64,000 nucleotides of DNA from RPQJ01 sp044226195 (GCA_044226195.1 JBGAHO010000003.1:62001-126000); one strand, 5' to 3'. Shown: positions 1-8,787, numbered from the stretch's first letter. The notes: generated from the letters alone by a model not told the origin. Program-made: numbers and translations.

Positions 1-1
1 C

Positions 2-436
2 ACCTACGTCACCGCGCGCACCTACCTGCACCCGCCGGGCTCGGGGCTCGACTGGCACGACGACGAGGGGCGCTTCGCCGGCGCCTACACCTACTACGTG
101 CACCCGCGCTGGCATGCGTCGTGGGGCGGCGAGCTGATGATCGTCGAGGACGCGCTCGGTCGCGACCGGCTGCCCGAGAAGCGGCACATGAAGGACGGGC
201 GCGTCGAGACCGTCGCAAAGACCTGGGACGTGCTCACCAAGGACGATCTGTCCACGATGCTGATGGACGGCGCGACCAGCACCGAGTTCGTGTTCGCGAG
301 GCCCAACCGCCTCGTGTTCATGGTCGGCGGCACCTGGCATCGCGTGAACGTCGTGAAGCGCAACGCGCCGTTCCCGCGCGCGGCGATCGCCGGCTTCTTC
401 CTCGGCGAGAACGACGACGTCCCCTTCTGGCGATAG
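2..436 (+). CDS. 2OG-Fe(II) oxygenase, C-terminal part (5' end outside window)
   Basis: This is the C-terminal 144 residues of a 2-oxoglutarate/Fe(II)-dependent dioxygenase of the prolyl-4-hydroxylase-like superfamily; its start lies upstream of the window. The iron-binding HxD is visible in DWHDDEG, followed by the family's YYVHPRW and WGGEL stretch. The distal histidine is in GGTWHRV, and RAAIAGFF near the end provides the arginine expected to bind 2-oxoglutarate. The family hydroxylates proteins or small molecules in the cytoplasm; the substrate cannot be inferred. The TAG stop at 434-436 belongs to the palindromic repeat at 433-487, so the native 3' end may have been replaced. The gene converges on the SGNH/TPR gene, which ends in the other arm of the same repeat. 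Confidence 0.8.
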   Translation, partial: TYVTARTYLHPPGSGLDWHDDEGRFAGAYTYYVHPRWHASWGGELMIVEDALGRDRLPEKRHMKDGRVETVAKTWDVLTKDDLSTMLMDGATSTEFVFARPNRLVFMVGGTWHRVNVVKRNAPFPRAAIAGFFLGENDDVPFWR

Positions 437-487
437 GGGACATTCCTCTTATTTCCGACCTCCTCGGAAGAGAGGAATGTCCCCTAT
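433..487. repeat. Palindromic repeat (REP-like), copy 1
   Basis: The arm ATAGGGGACATTCCTCT at 433-449 is perfectly inverted at 471-487, around a spacer that holds a smaller TCCGA/TCGGA stem. The same ends recur at 22570-22671, 45382-45475 and 56005-56060. The TAG inside each arm is the stop codon of the flanking gene on each strand, at 434-436 (+) and 484-486 (-). The hairpin may also act as a bidirectional terminator. From memory, repeats of this general kind are linked to REP-associated tyrosine transposases (RAYTs). No transposase is present in the window. Confidence 0.9.
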
Positions 488-2190
488 TTTTTCATCTGGG
501 CGAGCCAGTATTGGGCGCGCTGCTCGTTGGGGTGCCGGGCGAGGATGGCCTCGAGGGTCTTCACGGAGTCGGCGGGATGACCGGAGCGCGCCTGTGCCTC
601 GGCGAGCGACAGGGCGTATTCGACCGGCTCGCGGTTCAGCTGCACGGCGCGCTGCAGGTAGGGCAGGCTGCGCTCGGGCGCGTTGGCCCGCAGCAGCAGG
701 TGCCCGGCCGTGTATTGCACGTTGTCCTGGGTGACGAGGGCATCGGCGAGGTTCGCCGCGACGCGCACGGCTTCGGGCGTGTTGCCGGCCTGCTGGTAGG
801 TCGCGAGCGCATTGGTCATCGTGTCGGCCCACGTCAGCCGCTTGCTGAACCACGCCTGCGCGAGCGCTTCGATGGGCGAGGCGGGCGGCGGCGGCACCCA
901 GTCGCGGCGCCGCTCGACGAACGGCCAGTCGTTCTTCAGCACCTCGATGCGGTACTCGCCCGCCAGCCGGTCGATCTCGGTTACCGGAATCTCGCGGCGC
1001 GCGGTCGCGTCGTCGATGGCGACCTCCGGCACGCCGAGGCGCGCCGTGAGCGGCGCGACGTAGGTCGTCGCCAGCAGGAAATAGCCGTCGACGTTCGGAT
1101 GCACGTGCTCGAGCATCAGGTCGGCGCCGATGATGCCGTCCCGCGACGCGCGACGGAACGCGTCATGCACCTCGACCACGGTGGCGCCGTCCGCCTTGGC
1201 CACGTCGCGGATCACCGTGTCGAACGCCTCGGGCGCGCGGAAGCGCAGTTCGTCGCGATCCTTCGCCGCCACGTATTCCGACCGCGCGTCCTCGAACTTG
1301 CCCGCCGCATCCAGCGTCCGCGCGCGTTCGTAGTGGCGGGCCGCCGAGTCCTCACCGCCGACGGTGCTCACGAACGGGGCCTGGTCGCGCTCGTTGCTGG
1401 CCAGCGTGCCGACGAACACCGGAACGCCGGCCGCGCGGTACTTTTGCAGCAGGCGGTCGAGGTTGCCGCGGAACTGCTCGAGGCCCTGCTGGTAGAGCGG
1501 CGAGCCGTAGGGGATCGATCGCTCGCGCGCCACGCGCGACATCAGCGTGCCGTCGGCATTCGATTCGGGAGGCGGGGCCGCACCGGCCGACGACACGAGC
1601 TTCTCGAGCGCGCGGTAGAGGTGCAGGTGGCGCAGGGCCGCGACGGCGCGCGCCAACGTCGGCGAGCGTGCACTGACGTACGACGAGCCGACGCCGCCGA
1701 CGCCGAGGTACTCGTTGTGGCCGGTGTAGATCACGATCGCGTCGGGCTGCATCGCGAGGATCTCGTCCGCGAAGTCGAGCAGCACGTAGCTCGTCACCGC
1801 CGCCATCGCGGTGTTGATGACCTCGATGCGCCGGCCCGGATACATGCGCTGCAGGCGCTGCTGCAGCAGCGCCGCGGGCGAGGCCCAGCGCCCGTACGGG
1901 AAGCCGGCGGCGCTCGACTCGCCCTGCACGACGACGCGGAACGTGCCGGCAGGCTTGCGCGCCGGGAACCACTGCGTGTCGATGGCGACGCGCGGCGCGA
2001 GGCGCGGGTCCGGGAAGAAGCGCTGGATGACCGCCTCGTTCGGCTGCAGGTAGCCCGGCGCGCTCGCGACCGGCACGAACAGCGGTTCGCGCTGGCCGAT
2101 ACCGGCGATCCGCAGCCCGGCCTCGACGAGGGCGAGCAGCAGGAGCGGGCTCAGGACGGTGATCAGCAGGAGCAGGCGCTGTCGTCGCAC
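484..2190 (-). CDS. SGNH/GDSL-type esterase domain with C-terminal TPR repeats, membrane anchored
   Basis: The protein has about 568 residues. A hydrophobic segment at residues 6-28 looks like a signal anchor. The SGNH-like domain shows block I as GESSAAGFPYG (residues 90-100, probable nucleophile Ser92), the block III Asn in YTGHNEYLG, and the distal His in HVHPNVDGY. The last 130 or so residues contain TPR-like helices (LADALVTQDN, LPYLQRAVQLNREP). SGNH proteins in envelope loci often act on ester or acyl groups of sugars. I chose the GTG start at 2190 because GAGGA lies 5 bases upstream; the ATG at 2277 would run into the divergent carbamoyltransferase. The TAG stop comes from the repeat at 433-487, giving the ending QMKK. 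The divergent start 59 bp away suggests shared regulation with the carbamoyltransferase unit. Confidence 0.75.
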   Translation of the reverse strand: MRRQRLLLLITVLSPLLLLALVEAGLRIAGIGQREPLFVPVASAPGYLQPNEAVIQRFFPDPRLAPRVAIDTQWFPARKPAGTFRVVVQGESSAAGFPYGRWASPAALLQQRLQRMYPGRRIEVINTAMAAVTSYVLLDFADEILAMQPDAIVIYTGHNEYLGVGGVGSSYVSARSPTLARAVAALRHLHLYRALEKLVSSAGAAPPPESNADGTLMSRVARERSIPYGSPLYQQGLEQFRGNLDRLLQKYRAAGVPVFVGTLASNERDQAPFVSTVGGEDSAARHYERARTLDAAGKFEDARSEYVAAKDRDELRFRAPEAFDTVIRDVAKADGATVVEVHDAFRRASRDGIIGADLMLEHVHPNVDGYFLLATTYVAPLTARLGVPEVAIDDATARREIPVTEIDRLAGEYRIEVLKNDWPFVERRRDWVPPPPASPIEALAQAWFSKRLTWADTMTNALATYQQAGNTPEAVRVAANLADALVTQDNVQYTAGHLLLRANAPERSLPYLQRAVQLNREPVEYALSLAEAQARSGHPADSVKTLEAILARHPNEQRAQYWLAQMKK

Positions 2191-2249
2191 GCAGTCCTCG
2201 CGGCTGGCAGGGTCTTTCTTGTAGATTCGCACGCTCGCAGGGAGCTGGC

Positions 2250-4073
2250 GTGAAGCGCATCCTCGGCCTGTCCGCATATTATCACGACGCTGCCGCGGCC
2301 CTCGTGGCCGACGGCCGCATCGTCGCGGCGGCGCAGGAAGAGCGCTTCACCCGCCGCAAGCACGATGCCGCGTTCCCCGCGCACGCGGCGCGCTATTGCC
2401 TCGAGGCCGCGGGCTGCCGGCTGCGCGACCTCGACGCCGTCGTCTTCTACGACAAGCCCTTCCTCAAGTTCGAGCGCCTGCTCGAGACCTACCTCGCCAG
2501 CGCACCGCGCGGCCTGCGCTCGTTCGTCGCCGCGATGCCCGTGTGGGTCAAGGAAAAGCTGTTCCTCAAGTCCGAACTGCGGCGCGAGCTCGAGGGGCTC
2601 GCCGGCGCGTGGGGCCAGTTGCCGCCGATCCTCTTCAGCGAGCACCACCTGTCGCACGCGGCCTCCGCGTTCTACCCGAGCCCGTTCGAATCGGCCGCGG
2701 TGCTGTGCCTCGACGGGGTCGGCGAGTGGGCCACGACGTCCGCGTGGCTCGGCCGGGGCGCGCAGTTGCGACCGCTCTGGGAACTGCACTTCCCGCACTC
2801 GCTCGGCCTGCTGTATTCCGCGTTCACGCAGTACACCGGGTTCAAGGTGAATTCCGGCGAGTACAAGATGATGGGTCTCGCGCCCTACGGCGAGCCGCGC
2901 CACGTCGACACCATCCGTCGCCACCTGATCGACGTGAAGCCCGACGGCACGTTCCGGCTCGACCTGCAGTACTTCGACTACGCGACCGGCCTGCGCATGA
3001 CCAACGCGCGCTTCGAGGCGCTGTTTGGCCGGCCCGCGCGCCGACCCGACGAACCCGTCGACCAGCACACGATGGACGTGGCCGCGTCGATCCAGCAGGT
3101 CACCGACGAGATCGTGCTGCGCCTCGCCCGCACGCTGCGCGCCGAGACCGGGGAGCGCCATCTCTGCCTCGCCGGCGGCGTGGCGCTCAACTGCGTGTCG
3201 AACGGGCTGCTCGCGCGCGAGGGCATCTTCGACGACCTGTGGATCCAGCCGGCGGCCGGTGACGCCGGTGGCGCGCTCGGAGCGGCCCTGGTGGCGTGGT
3301 ATCGCGAGTCCGGTGTGGCGCGAGTGCCCGTGACGCCCGACGCGATGCAGGGCAGCTACCTCGGCCCGGCCTGCGGCGACGAGGAGACCGAACGCTTCCT
3401 CCTCGAGCAGCAGATCCCGTACCGGCGCCTCGGCGACGACGAGCGCGCCGAGACCGTCGCACGCCTGCTGGCCGTGGGGCGTGTCGTCGGCTGGATGCAG
3501 GGCCGCATGGAGTTCGGGCCGCGTGCGCTCGGCAACCGCTCCATCCTCGCCGACCCGCGCAACCCGGCGATGCAGCGCGAGCTGAACCTCAAGATCAAGT
3601 TCCGGGAATCATTCCGGCCGTTCGCGCCGGCCGTGCTGGCGGAAGCCGTCGGCGAGCAGTTCGAACTCGATCGCCCGAGTCCCTACATGCTGCTGGTCGC
3701 GCCGGTGCGGGCGGCCCGGGCGCCGGCGCCGGGCCTCGCCGGCATGGAGCGCCTGCGGGCGATCGAGTCGCCGCTGCCCGCGGTCACGCACGTCGATCGC
3801 AGCGCGCGTGTCCAGAGCGTGGATCGCGGCACGAACGCGGCATTTTATGAGCTGATCGACGCATTTCGCCGCGAGACCGGGGTCCCGGTGCTGGTCAACA
3901 CCTCGTTCAACGTGCGCGGCGAGCCCATCGTCTGCACGCCGGCCGACGCGTACCGGTGCTTCATGGCCACCGCCATGGACCACCTGGTCATCGGCCCGTT
4001 CCTGCTCGACAAGACCGCGCAACGCGCCGACCACCCGCTGCTGGCCGCGAGTCGCGAGTTCGAGCCCGACTGA
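2250..4073 (+). CDS. Carbamoyltransferase, NodU/CmcH (SxtI-like) family
   Basis: This 607-residue cytoplasmic enzyme is full length for the family. It is predicted to transfer a carbamoyl group from carbamoyl phosphate, through a carbamoyl-adenylate, to a hydroxyl group of a sugar or secondary metabolite. The N-terminal Kae1/HSP70-like domain begins ILGLSAYYHDAAAAL, with EERFTRRKHD and the metal-site EHHLSHAAS. The C-terminal YrdC-like half contains GRMEFGPRALGNRSILADPR and PVLVNTSFNVRGEPIV. Translation starts at GTG 2250 behind AGGGAG. It begins a three-gene unit with the SxtJ-like and DUF5989 genes, the same order as sxtI-sxtJ-sxtK in saxitoxin clusters. No polyketide or other toxin-biosynthesis genes are nearby, so the substrate is unknown. 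Confidence 0.9.
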   Translation: MKRILGLSAYYHDAAAALVADGRIVAAAQEERFTRRKHDAAFPAHAARYCLEAAGCRLRDLDAVVFYDKPFLKFERLLETYLASAPRGLRSFVAAMPVWVKEKLFLKSELRRELEGLAGAWGQLPPILFSEHHLSHAASAFYPSPFESAAVLCLDGVGEWATTSAWLGRGAQLRPLWELHFPHSLGLLYSAFTQYTGFKVNSGEYKMMGLAPYGEPRHVDTIRRHLIDVKPDGTFRLDLQYFDYATGLRMTNARFEALFGRPARRPDEPVDQHTMDVAASIQQVTDEIVLRLARTLRAETGERHLCLAGGVALNCVSNGLLAREGIFDDLWIQPAAGDAGGALGAALVAWYRESGVARVPVTPDAMQGSYLGPACGDEETERFLLEQQIPYRRLGDDERAETVARLLAVGRVVGWMQGRMEFGPRALGNRSILADPRNPAMQRELNLKIKFRESFRPFAPAVLAEAVGEQFELDRPSPYMLLVAPVRAARAPAPGLAGMERLRAIESPLPAVTHVDRSARVQSVDRGTNAAFYELIDAFRRETGVPVLVNTSFNVRGEPIVCTPADAYRCFMATAMDHLVIGPFLLDKTAQRADHPLLAASREFEPD

Positions 4074-4079
4074 GGTGCC

Positions 4080-4484
4080 ATGAAGACACTCGATCGCACC
4101 GACCATCGGGGCCTGCGCTGGTTCGCCATCGGACTCGCGCTGCTGCTGGTCGGGTTGTTCTGGGGACTCGCGCCCTGGCTGGCCGACCGGCCGCGGCCGC
4201 TGTGGCCCCTCGTCGCCGGCTGGGTGCTGCTGACCCTCGCGTGGGTCTGGCCGCCGAGCATCTGGCCGATCCACCGAGCGCTGGTGCCCGTCGCCCGCGT
4301 CCTCGGCACGATCAACACCTGGCTGCTGCTCGGCGCCGTGTTCTTTGGCATCCTGCTGCCACTGGGCTGGGTCCTGCGCCGGCTGGGCCGCCTGCAGTAC
4401 CGCACGGGCTTCGATCCGGGCGTGTCGACCTACCGCGTGGAGGTGCCCGAGTCGCACGCCACGCGCCTCGAGGAGCCGTTCTAG
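4080..4484 (+). CDS. SxtJ-family small membrane protein
   Basis: This 134-residue membrane protein has three hydrophobic segments: around residues 17-34 (GLALLLVGLFWG), 39-58 (PLWPLVAGWVLL) and 78-102 (INTWLLLGAVFFGILLPLG). The last is followed by a short tail with YRTGFDP. SxtJ-family proteins sit next to NodU/CmcH carbamoyltransferases and have no established biochemical role. The gene follows the carbamoyltransferase by 6 bp with GAGGTG as ribosome-binding site. Its TAG stop directly abuts the next ATG, so the three genes are almost certainly co-transcribed. Confidence 0.8.
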   Translation: MKTLDRTDHRGLRWFAIGLALLLVGLFWGLAPWLADRPRPLWPLVAGWVLLTLAWVWPPSIWPIHRALVPVARVLGTINTWLLLGAVFFGILLPLGWVLRRLGRLQYRTGFDPGVSTYRVEVPESHATRLEEPF

Positions 4485-4637
4485 ATGGGCGAATTCCTGC
4501 GCGACCTCTGGCAGTTCATGAAGGTCCGGAAGAAGGTCTGGCTGCTGCCCATCGTGCTGGTGCTGGTGCTGCTCGGCGGGCTTGTGGTGATGAGCCAACA
4601 GTCGGCGCTCGCCGCGCTCATCTACACGATCTTCTGA
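4485..4637 (+). CDS. DUF5989/SxtK-like 50-residue membrane peptide
   Basis: This gene encodes 50 residues beginning MGEFLRDLWQFMKVRKKVWL, then one strongly hydrophobic segment (LPIVLVLVLLGGLVV), then SQQSALAALIYTIF. The short amphipathic lead, charged RKK stretch, single membrane helix and terminal YTIF-like ending match the DUF5989 family (called SxtK in saxitoxin clusters). Its ATG starts immediately after the TAG of the SxtJ-like gene, with no spacer. Its small size makes it easy to miss in annotation. The function is unknown; conserved linkage suggests it works with the carbamoyltransferase and SxtJ-like protein at the membrane. Confidence 0.8.
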   Translation: MGEFLRDLWQFMKVRKKVWLLPIVLVLVLLGGLVVMSQQSALAALIYTIF

Positions 4638-4854
4638 CGCGCCCGCAGAGACGCGCGCAATACGCTGAAATCCGCGATTCCTGCGGGTTTGGCAAGCATT
4701 TGTTCAGGGTTGATTTTTTGCGATGCACCGTGCAACGCTGCCGGAACGCCGCGCCCTTCGGGCGCAGCAGAACTACAACATCAGGTCAGTCCAGGCGATG
4801 CGCACACGGAGGGAGTGGGGAGCGATTGCCATCGGCTGTCGGCAGGGCGGCGCC
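4638..4854 (+). promoter_or_regulatory. Leader region upstream of the maltodextrin locus
   Basis: This 217-bp stretch separates the carbamoyltransferase unit from the amylase gene and is the likely promoter region for the locus. It holds a relatively AT-rich patch (TTGTTCAGGGTTGATTTTTTG around 4699-4719) and a perfect 6-bp hairpin GCGCCC-TTC-GGGCGC at 4751-4765. I do not recognise a LacI-type or MalT-type operator. ATG codons at 4723 and 4798 are in frame with the amylase but would put charged residues before its signal peptide. Confidence 0.35.
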
Positions 4855-6408
4855 GTGCGTCTGCTCGGCCGTTCGGTGGTGCTGGCCGCGCTGCTGGCCC
4901 TCGCTGCCTGTGCCGGGTCGTCGCCTCCGAGTGCCGCCGCCGCTGCCCCGACCGCCCGAGGCATGGTCCACGTCACGCCGCAGCGCGACTGGTCCGATGC
5001 CGTGCTGTATTTCGTCATCCTGGATCGCTACGCCGACGGCGACGGCAGCAACGACGACAAGGTCGACCGCAGCAACCCGGGCGGCTGGCACGGCGGCGAC
5101 CTGAAGGGCCTCACGCAGCAGCTCGACGAGATCGCGAGCCTCGGTGCGACGGCGCTCTGGATCACACCGGTCGTGAAGCAGATCGACTATTGCCCGCCGT
5201 CGCAGGCGCCGACCGGCGTCACCGTGCCGGGCGGCTGGTTCGAGCACTGCGCTTTCCACGGGTACTGGGCCGACGACTTCACGAAGCTCGATCCGCATTT
5301 CGGCAGCGAGGCGGACCTCAAGGCACTGGTCGACGCCGCGCATGCGCGCGGCATGAAAGTGCTGCTCGACGTGGTCTACAACCACGTCGGCTACGACGCG
5401 AGCTACACCCGGGACCCGGCGACGAAGGACTGGATCCGCACGAAGCCGGTGGAATGCTCGACCGACGCGCTCACCTGCCAGGTGGGCGGCCTGCCGGACC
5501 TGAAGACGGAATTGCCGGCGGTGCAGGACTACCTGCTCGCGGCGCACCTCGGCCTCGCGAAGCGCGTCGGCCTCGACGGCTTCCGCCTCGACACCGTGAA
5601 GCACGTCGATCACGACTTCTGGCGCCGGCACCGTGCCGAGACGCGCGCGCAGCTCGGCCCGGATTTCTTCCTGCTCGCCGAGGTCTGGGGCGGCTCCGCG
5701 ACCGTGCTCGAGGACTATTTCGTCGACGACGAGATGGATGCCGGCTTCGACTTCACCTTCAAGGGCAGCTGCGAGAGCTTCGTGCAGGGCAAGGGCCGCA
5801 CCATCGCCTTCGCGTCGTACCTCGAGAAGCGCCACAAGGTCCACGAAGGCCACCTGCTGGCGCACTACCTCTCGTCCCACGACGAGCCGATGGCGTTGTC
5901 GAACCTCGGCGGCGACAAGCAGGCGTTCAAGCTCTGCGTCGCGCTGCAGATGACCTCGGTCGGCATCCCGACGATCTACTACGGCGAGGAAGTGGCGCGC
6001 GGCGGCAGCACCTGGCCGCTCAATCGCGGCGACATGCCGTGGGGCAAGCGGGCCGTGCAGCCGGGCAAGGGTCTCGCGCGCGACGAGGACCTGCGCGGCT
6101 ACTACCGCAAGCTCATCGAGTTGCGCCGTGCCAATCCCGCGCTGTCCGCGGGCACGTTCAAGAAGCTTTCCGCCGACAGCGACCTGCTCGTCTACGAGCG
6201 CACCGATGCGGCGAGCGGCAACTCCGTCGTGGTCGCGATCAATCGCGGCAAGACCACCATCACTTCGGTCGTCGATGCCCCGGCTGCCTGGGGTGCGAAG
6301 GCGAAGGCCACCGAGGCCCTGAGCGGCGCGACGGTCGACGTCGACCTCGGCCGCATCGCAGTCACGGTGCCCGCGCGCACCGCGGCCGTCTACCTCAAGA
6401 AAACCTGA
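4855..6408 (+). CDS. Alpha-amylase family (GH13) lipoprotein
   Basis: This is a GH13 glycoside hydrolase of about 517 residues predicted to hydrolyse alpha-1,4-glucans outside the inner membrane. All four conserved regions are visible: DVVYNH (I), GFRLDTVKH with the Asp nucleophile (II), LLAEVW with the Glu acid/base (III) and YLSSHDEP (IV). From the GTG start at 4855 the protein has a compact lipoprotein signal ending LALAAC, with Cys19 as lipidation site, so it should be membrane tethered. That start is preferred, with AGGG upstream; ATGs at 4798 and 4723 are alternatives. It is the first gene of the maltodextrin locus and would supply oligosaccharides to the ABC transporter downstream. Confidence 0.88.
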   Translation: MRLLGRSVVLAALLALAACAGSSPPSAAAAAPTARGMVHVTPQRDWSDAVLYFVILDRYADGDGSNDDKVDRSNPGGWHGGDLKGLTQQLDEIASLGATALWITPVVKQIDYCPPSQAPTGVTVPGGWFEHCAFHGYWADDFTKLDPHFGSEADLKALVDAAHARGMKVLLDVVYNHVGYDASYTRDPATKDWIRTKPVECSTDALTCQVGGLPDLKTELPAVQDYLLAAHLGLAKRVGLDGFRLDTVKHVDHDFWRRHRAETRAQLGPDFFLLAEVWGGSATVLEDYFVDDEMDAGFDFTFKGSCESFVQGKGRTIAFASYLEKRHKVHEGHLLAHYLSSHDEPMALSNLGGDKQAFKLCVALQMTSVGIPTIYYGEEVARGGSTWPLNRGDMPWGKRAVQPGKGLARDEDLRGYYRKLIELRRANPALSAGTFKKLSADSDLLVYERTDAASGNSVVVAINRGKTTITSVVDAPAAWGAKAKATEALSGATVDVDLGRIAVTVPARTAAVYLKKT

Positions 6409-6419
6409 GCGGAAACCGC

Positions 6420-7532
6420 ATGGCCCGAATTGCATTCCAGGGGATCGCGAAGCGCTTCGGCGACGTGAGCGTCATCGAGCAGCTCGACCTCGAGATCCAC
6501 GACCACGAGTTCATGGTGTTCGTGGGCCCGTCGGGCTGCGGCAAGTCGACCGCGCTGCGCATGATCGCGGGCCTCGAGGAACCCAGCGAGGGCCAGCTCG
6601 TCATCGGCGACCGCGTGGTCAACGACGTGCACCCGAAGGACCGCGACGTCGCCATGGTGTTCCAGAGCTACGCGCTCTACCCGCACATGACGGTGCGCGA
6701 GAACATCGCGTTCGGCCTGCAGATCCGCAAGGTGCCGACGGACGAGATCAACCGGCTGGTCGACGAGGCCGCCGGCATCCTCGGCCTCAAGCCGCTGCTC
6801 GACCGCAAGCCGAAGGCGCTGTCGGGCGGCCAGCGCCAGCGCGTCGCGCTCGGTCGCGCGATCGTGCGCAAGCCGGCGGTGTTCCTCTTCGACGAGCCGC
6901 TGTCGAACCTCGATGCCGAGCTGCGCGTGCAGATGCGCGCCGAGATCGCCAAGCTGCAGCACCGCCTGCAGACGACGACGGTGTACGTCACGCACGACCA
7001 GATCGAGGCGATGACGCTCGGTCACCGCATCTGCGTGCTTGCGCCGATGGGCAAGGAGCGCAGGAGCAATCTCAAGCAGGTCGGCACGCCGCTCGAGCTG
7101 TACGACCGGCCGCAGAACGTGTTCGTGGCGCGCTTCATCGGCACGCCGAACATGAACATGCTCAAGGCGACGGTGAACGGCGACGGCACGCGGCTCGAGA
7201 CGCGCGGCTTCGACGTGCCGGTGCCGGACAACTGGCGCGCCGGACTGAAGCCGTATGCGGGCAAGCCCGTGCTGATGGGTATCCGCCCGGAGCACGTGGG
7301 CGAGGCGGCGGCGCACAACTGGACGCTGACGGCGACCCTCGCCGGCAACATCGACATCGTCGAGACCATCGGCCACGAGGTCATCGTGCACTTCAAGGCG
7401 GGCGAGGACACCGTGATCGCCAAGCTCGGCGCGCACCACATCCCGCGGTTCGGCGAGCGCATCGAGCTCGCCATGGACTGCAACGCCATCCACCTCTTCG
7501 ACCCGGACACGGAACAGCGGCTGCCCGGCTGA
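6420..7532 (+). CDS. malK: Maltodextrin ABC transporter ATP-binding protein (MalK/UgpC type)
   Basis: The protein has 370 residues, the usual length for the CUT1 ATPases that power sugar import. It has Walker A GPSGCGKST (residues 36-44), signature LSGGQRQRVALGRA, Walker B VFLFDEPLSNLDA, the H-loop in YVTHDQIEAMTLG, and a C-terminal TOBE-type regulatory domain from about residue 240 (MGIRPEHVG). An insert, APMGKERRSNLKQVG, replaces the shorter MalK stretch after the H-loop. The ATG at 6420 lies 11 bp after the amylase stop with GAGCGGAAA upstream. It lies with the binding protein and permeases downstream, so sugar specificity is assigned from context. Confidence 0.9.
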   Translation: MARIAFQGIAKRFGDVSVIEQLDLEIHDHEFMVFVGPSGCGKSTALRMIAGLEEPSEGQLVIGDRVVNDVHPKDRDVAMVFQSYALYPHMTVRENIAFGLQIRKVPTDEINRLVDEAAGILGLKPLLDRKPKALSGGQRQRVALGRAIVRKPAVFLFDEPLSNLDAELRVQMRAEIAKLQHRLQTTTVYVTHDQIEAMTLGHRICVLAPMGKERRSNLKQVGTPLELYDRPQNVFVARFIGTPNMNMLKATVNGDGTRLETRGFDVPVPDNWRAGLKPYAGKPVLMGIRPEHVGEAAAHNWTLTATLAGNIDIVETIGHEVIVHFKAGEDTVIAKLGAHHIPRFGERIELAMDCNAIHLFDPDTEQRLPG

Positions 7533-7560
7533 CGGCGGCCAAGCCAGCGGAGCTACGGTC

Positions 7561-8787
7561 ATGACTCGCAATCGCATCGGATTCCTCGCCTCGGCGCTCG
7601 CCGCCGGCGCACTGCTGCTCGGCAACCTCGCGCAGGCGGCCACCGAACTCACGGTGTGGCACGCCTACCGTGGCGACGAGAAGACGGCCTTCGAGAAGGT
7701 CGTGGCGATGTACAACGCGCAGCAGAAGGACGTCGTCGTCAAGACGCTCGCCGTCCCGTATGACGCGTATGCCGACAAGATCTCGGCCTCCGTGCCGCGC
7801 GGCAAGGGCCCGGACGTGTTCATCTTCGCGCAGGACCGCCTCGGCGGCTGGGTCGAGGCGGGCCAGACGATCGAGCCCATCGACTTCTTCCTCGACGACA
7901 AGGTCACCTCGCAGCTCGTGCCCGGCATGATGAAGGCGATGACTTATCGCGACACCGTCTACGGACTGCCGCTCAACTACAAGAGCATCGCGATGATCTA
8001 CAACACGGCGCTGGTGAAGAGCCCGCCGAAGACGACCGGCGAGCTCGTGAAGCTCGCGAAGTCGATGACCGATGCGAAGACGGGCCGCTTCGGCCTCGCC
8101 TACGAGTACTCGAACTTCTTCTTCCACGCCGCGCTGATGAACGCGTACGGCGGCCAGGTGTTCGGGCCGGGCGCCGTGCCGACCATCGACCTGCCGCAGA
8201 ACGTCGCGGCCGTGAAGACCATGCTCAAGTGGTACAAGACCGACGGCATCCTGCCGGCCGATCCGTCGTCGACGCTGATCGCGAGCCTGTTCAACGAGGG
8301 CAAGGCGGCGATCGTGTTCTCGGGCCCGTGGTTCCTCGGCGAGGTGCAGGACAAGGTCAAGTACGCGGTCGCGCCGCTGCCGACCGTGGACGAGGCGGGC
8401 GGCAAGCCGATGCGCCCGTGGCTCACCGTCGAGGGCGTGTACGTCTCGGCCGGTTCCGCCAACAAGGAAAAGGCCTACGACTTCGCCTCCTTCCTCGTCA
8501 GCAAGGAGGCCGCGCTGGTCCTCGCGCTCGAGGGCGGCCAGCTGCCGACCAACAAGTCCGTGTACGACGACCCGCGCGTGAAGGCGAACCCGACCATCCA
8601 GGGTTTCCGCAAGCAGCTCGAGACCGCCATCCCGATGCCCAACTACGCGGAGATGACCCTGATGTGGTCGCCGGTGACGACGGCGATGAACAAGATCGTG
8701 AAGGGCTCGTCGACGCCGGAGCAGGCGTTCAAGGAAGCGCAGGACACCGTGAAGACCAGCATCTCCAAGCTGCGCAAGGGACGCTGA
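7561..8787 (+). CDS. malE: Maltodextrin-binding periplasmic protein (MalE-like)
   Basis: This 408-residue extracellular solute-binding protein (family 1) is predicted to capture maltose or maltodextrins in the periplasm and deliver them to the MalF/MalG permease. A Sec signal peptide ends near residue 26 (LGNLAQA). The mature part opens TELTVWHAYRGDEKTAFEKV and contains the family patterns KGPDVFIFAQDRLGGW, YGLPLNYKS and GKAAIVFSGPWFLGE. GGAG lies a few bases before the ATG. Its position between the ATPase and permease genes, in a locus with amylase and MalQ, supports alpha-glucan specificity. The exact chain length bound cannot be read from sequence. Confidence 0.9.
   Translation: MTRNRIGFLASALAAGALLLGNLAQAATELTVWHAYRGDEKTAFEKVVAMYNAQQKDVVVKTLAVPYDAYADKISASVPRGKGPDVFIFAQDRLGGWVEAGQTIEPIDFFLDDKVTSQLVPGMMKAMTYRDTVYGLPLNYKSIAMIYNTALVKSPPKTTGELVKLAKSMTDAKTGRFGLAYEYSNFFFHAALMNAYGGQVFGPGAVPTIDLPQNVAAVKTMLKWYKTDGILPADPSSTLIASLFNEGKAAIVFSGPWFLGEVQDKVKYAVAPLPTVDEAGGKPMRPWLTVEGVYVSAGSANKEKAYDFASFLVSKEAALVLALEGGQLPTNKSVYDDPRVKANPTIQGFRKQLETAIPMPNYAEMTLMWSPVTTAMNKIVKGSSTPEQAFKEAQDTVKTSISKLRKGR

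Noticed and set aside
2250..4637. Saxitoxin-type biosynthetic cluster
   Set aside because: Only the sxtI/J/K-like trio is present; no polyketide synthase, amidinotransferase or tailoring genes in the window.
4723..4854. Earlier ATG starts (4723, 4798) for the amylase
   Set aside because: They would place charged residues ahead of the lipoprotein signal; GTG 4855 gives a normal signal peptide, though the choice is not certain.
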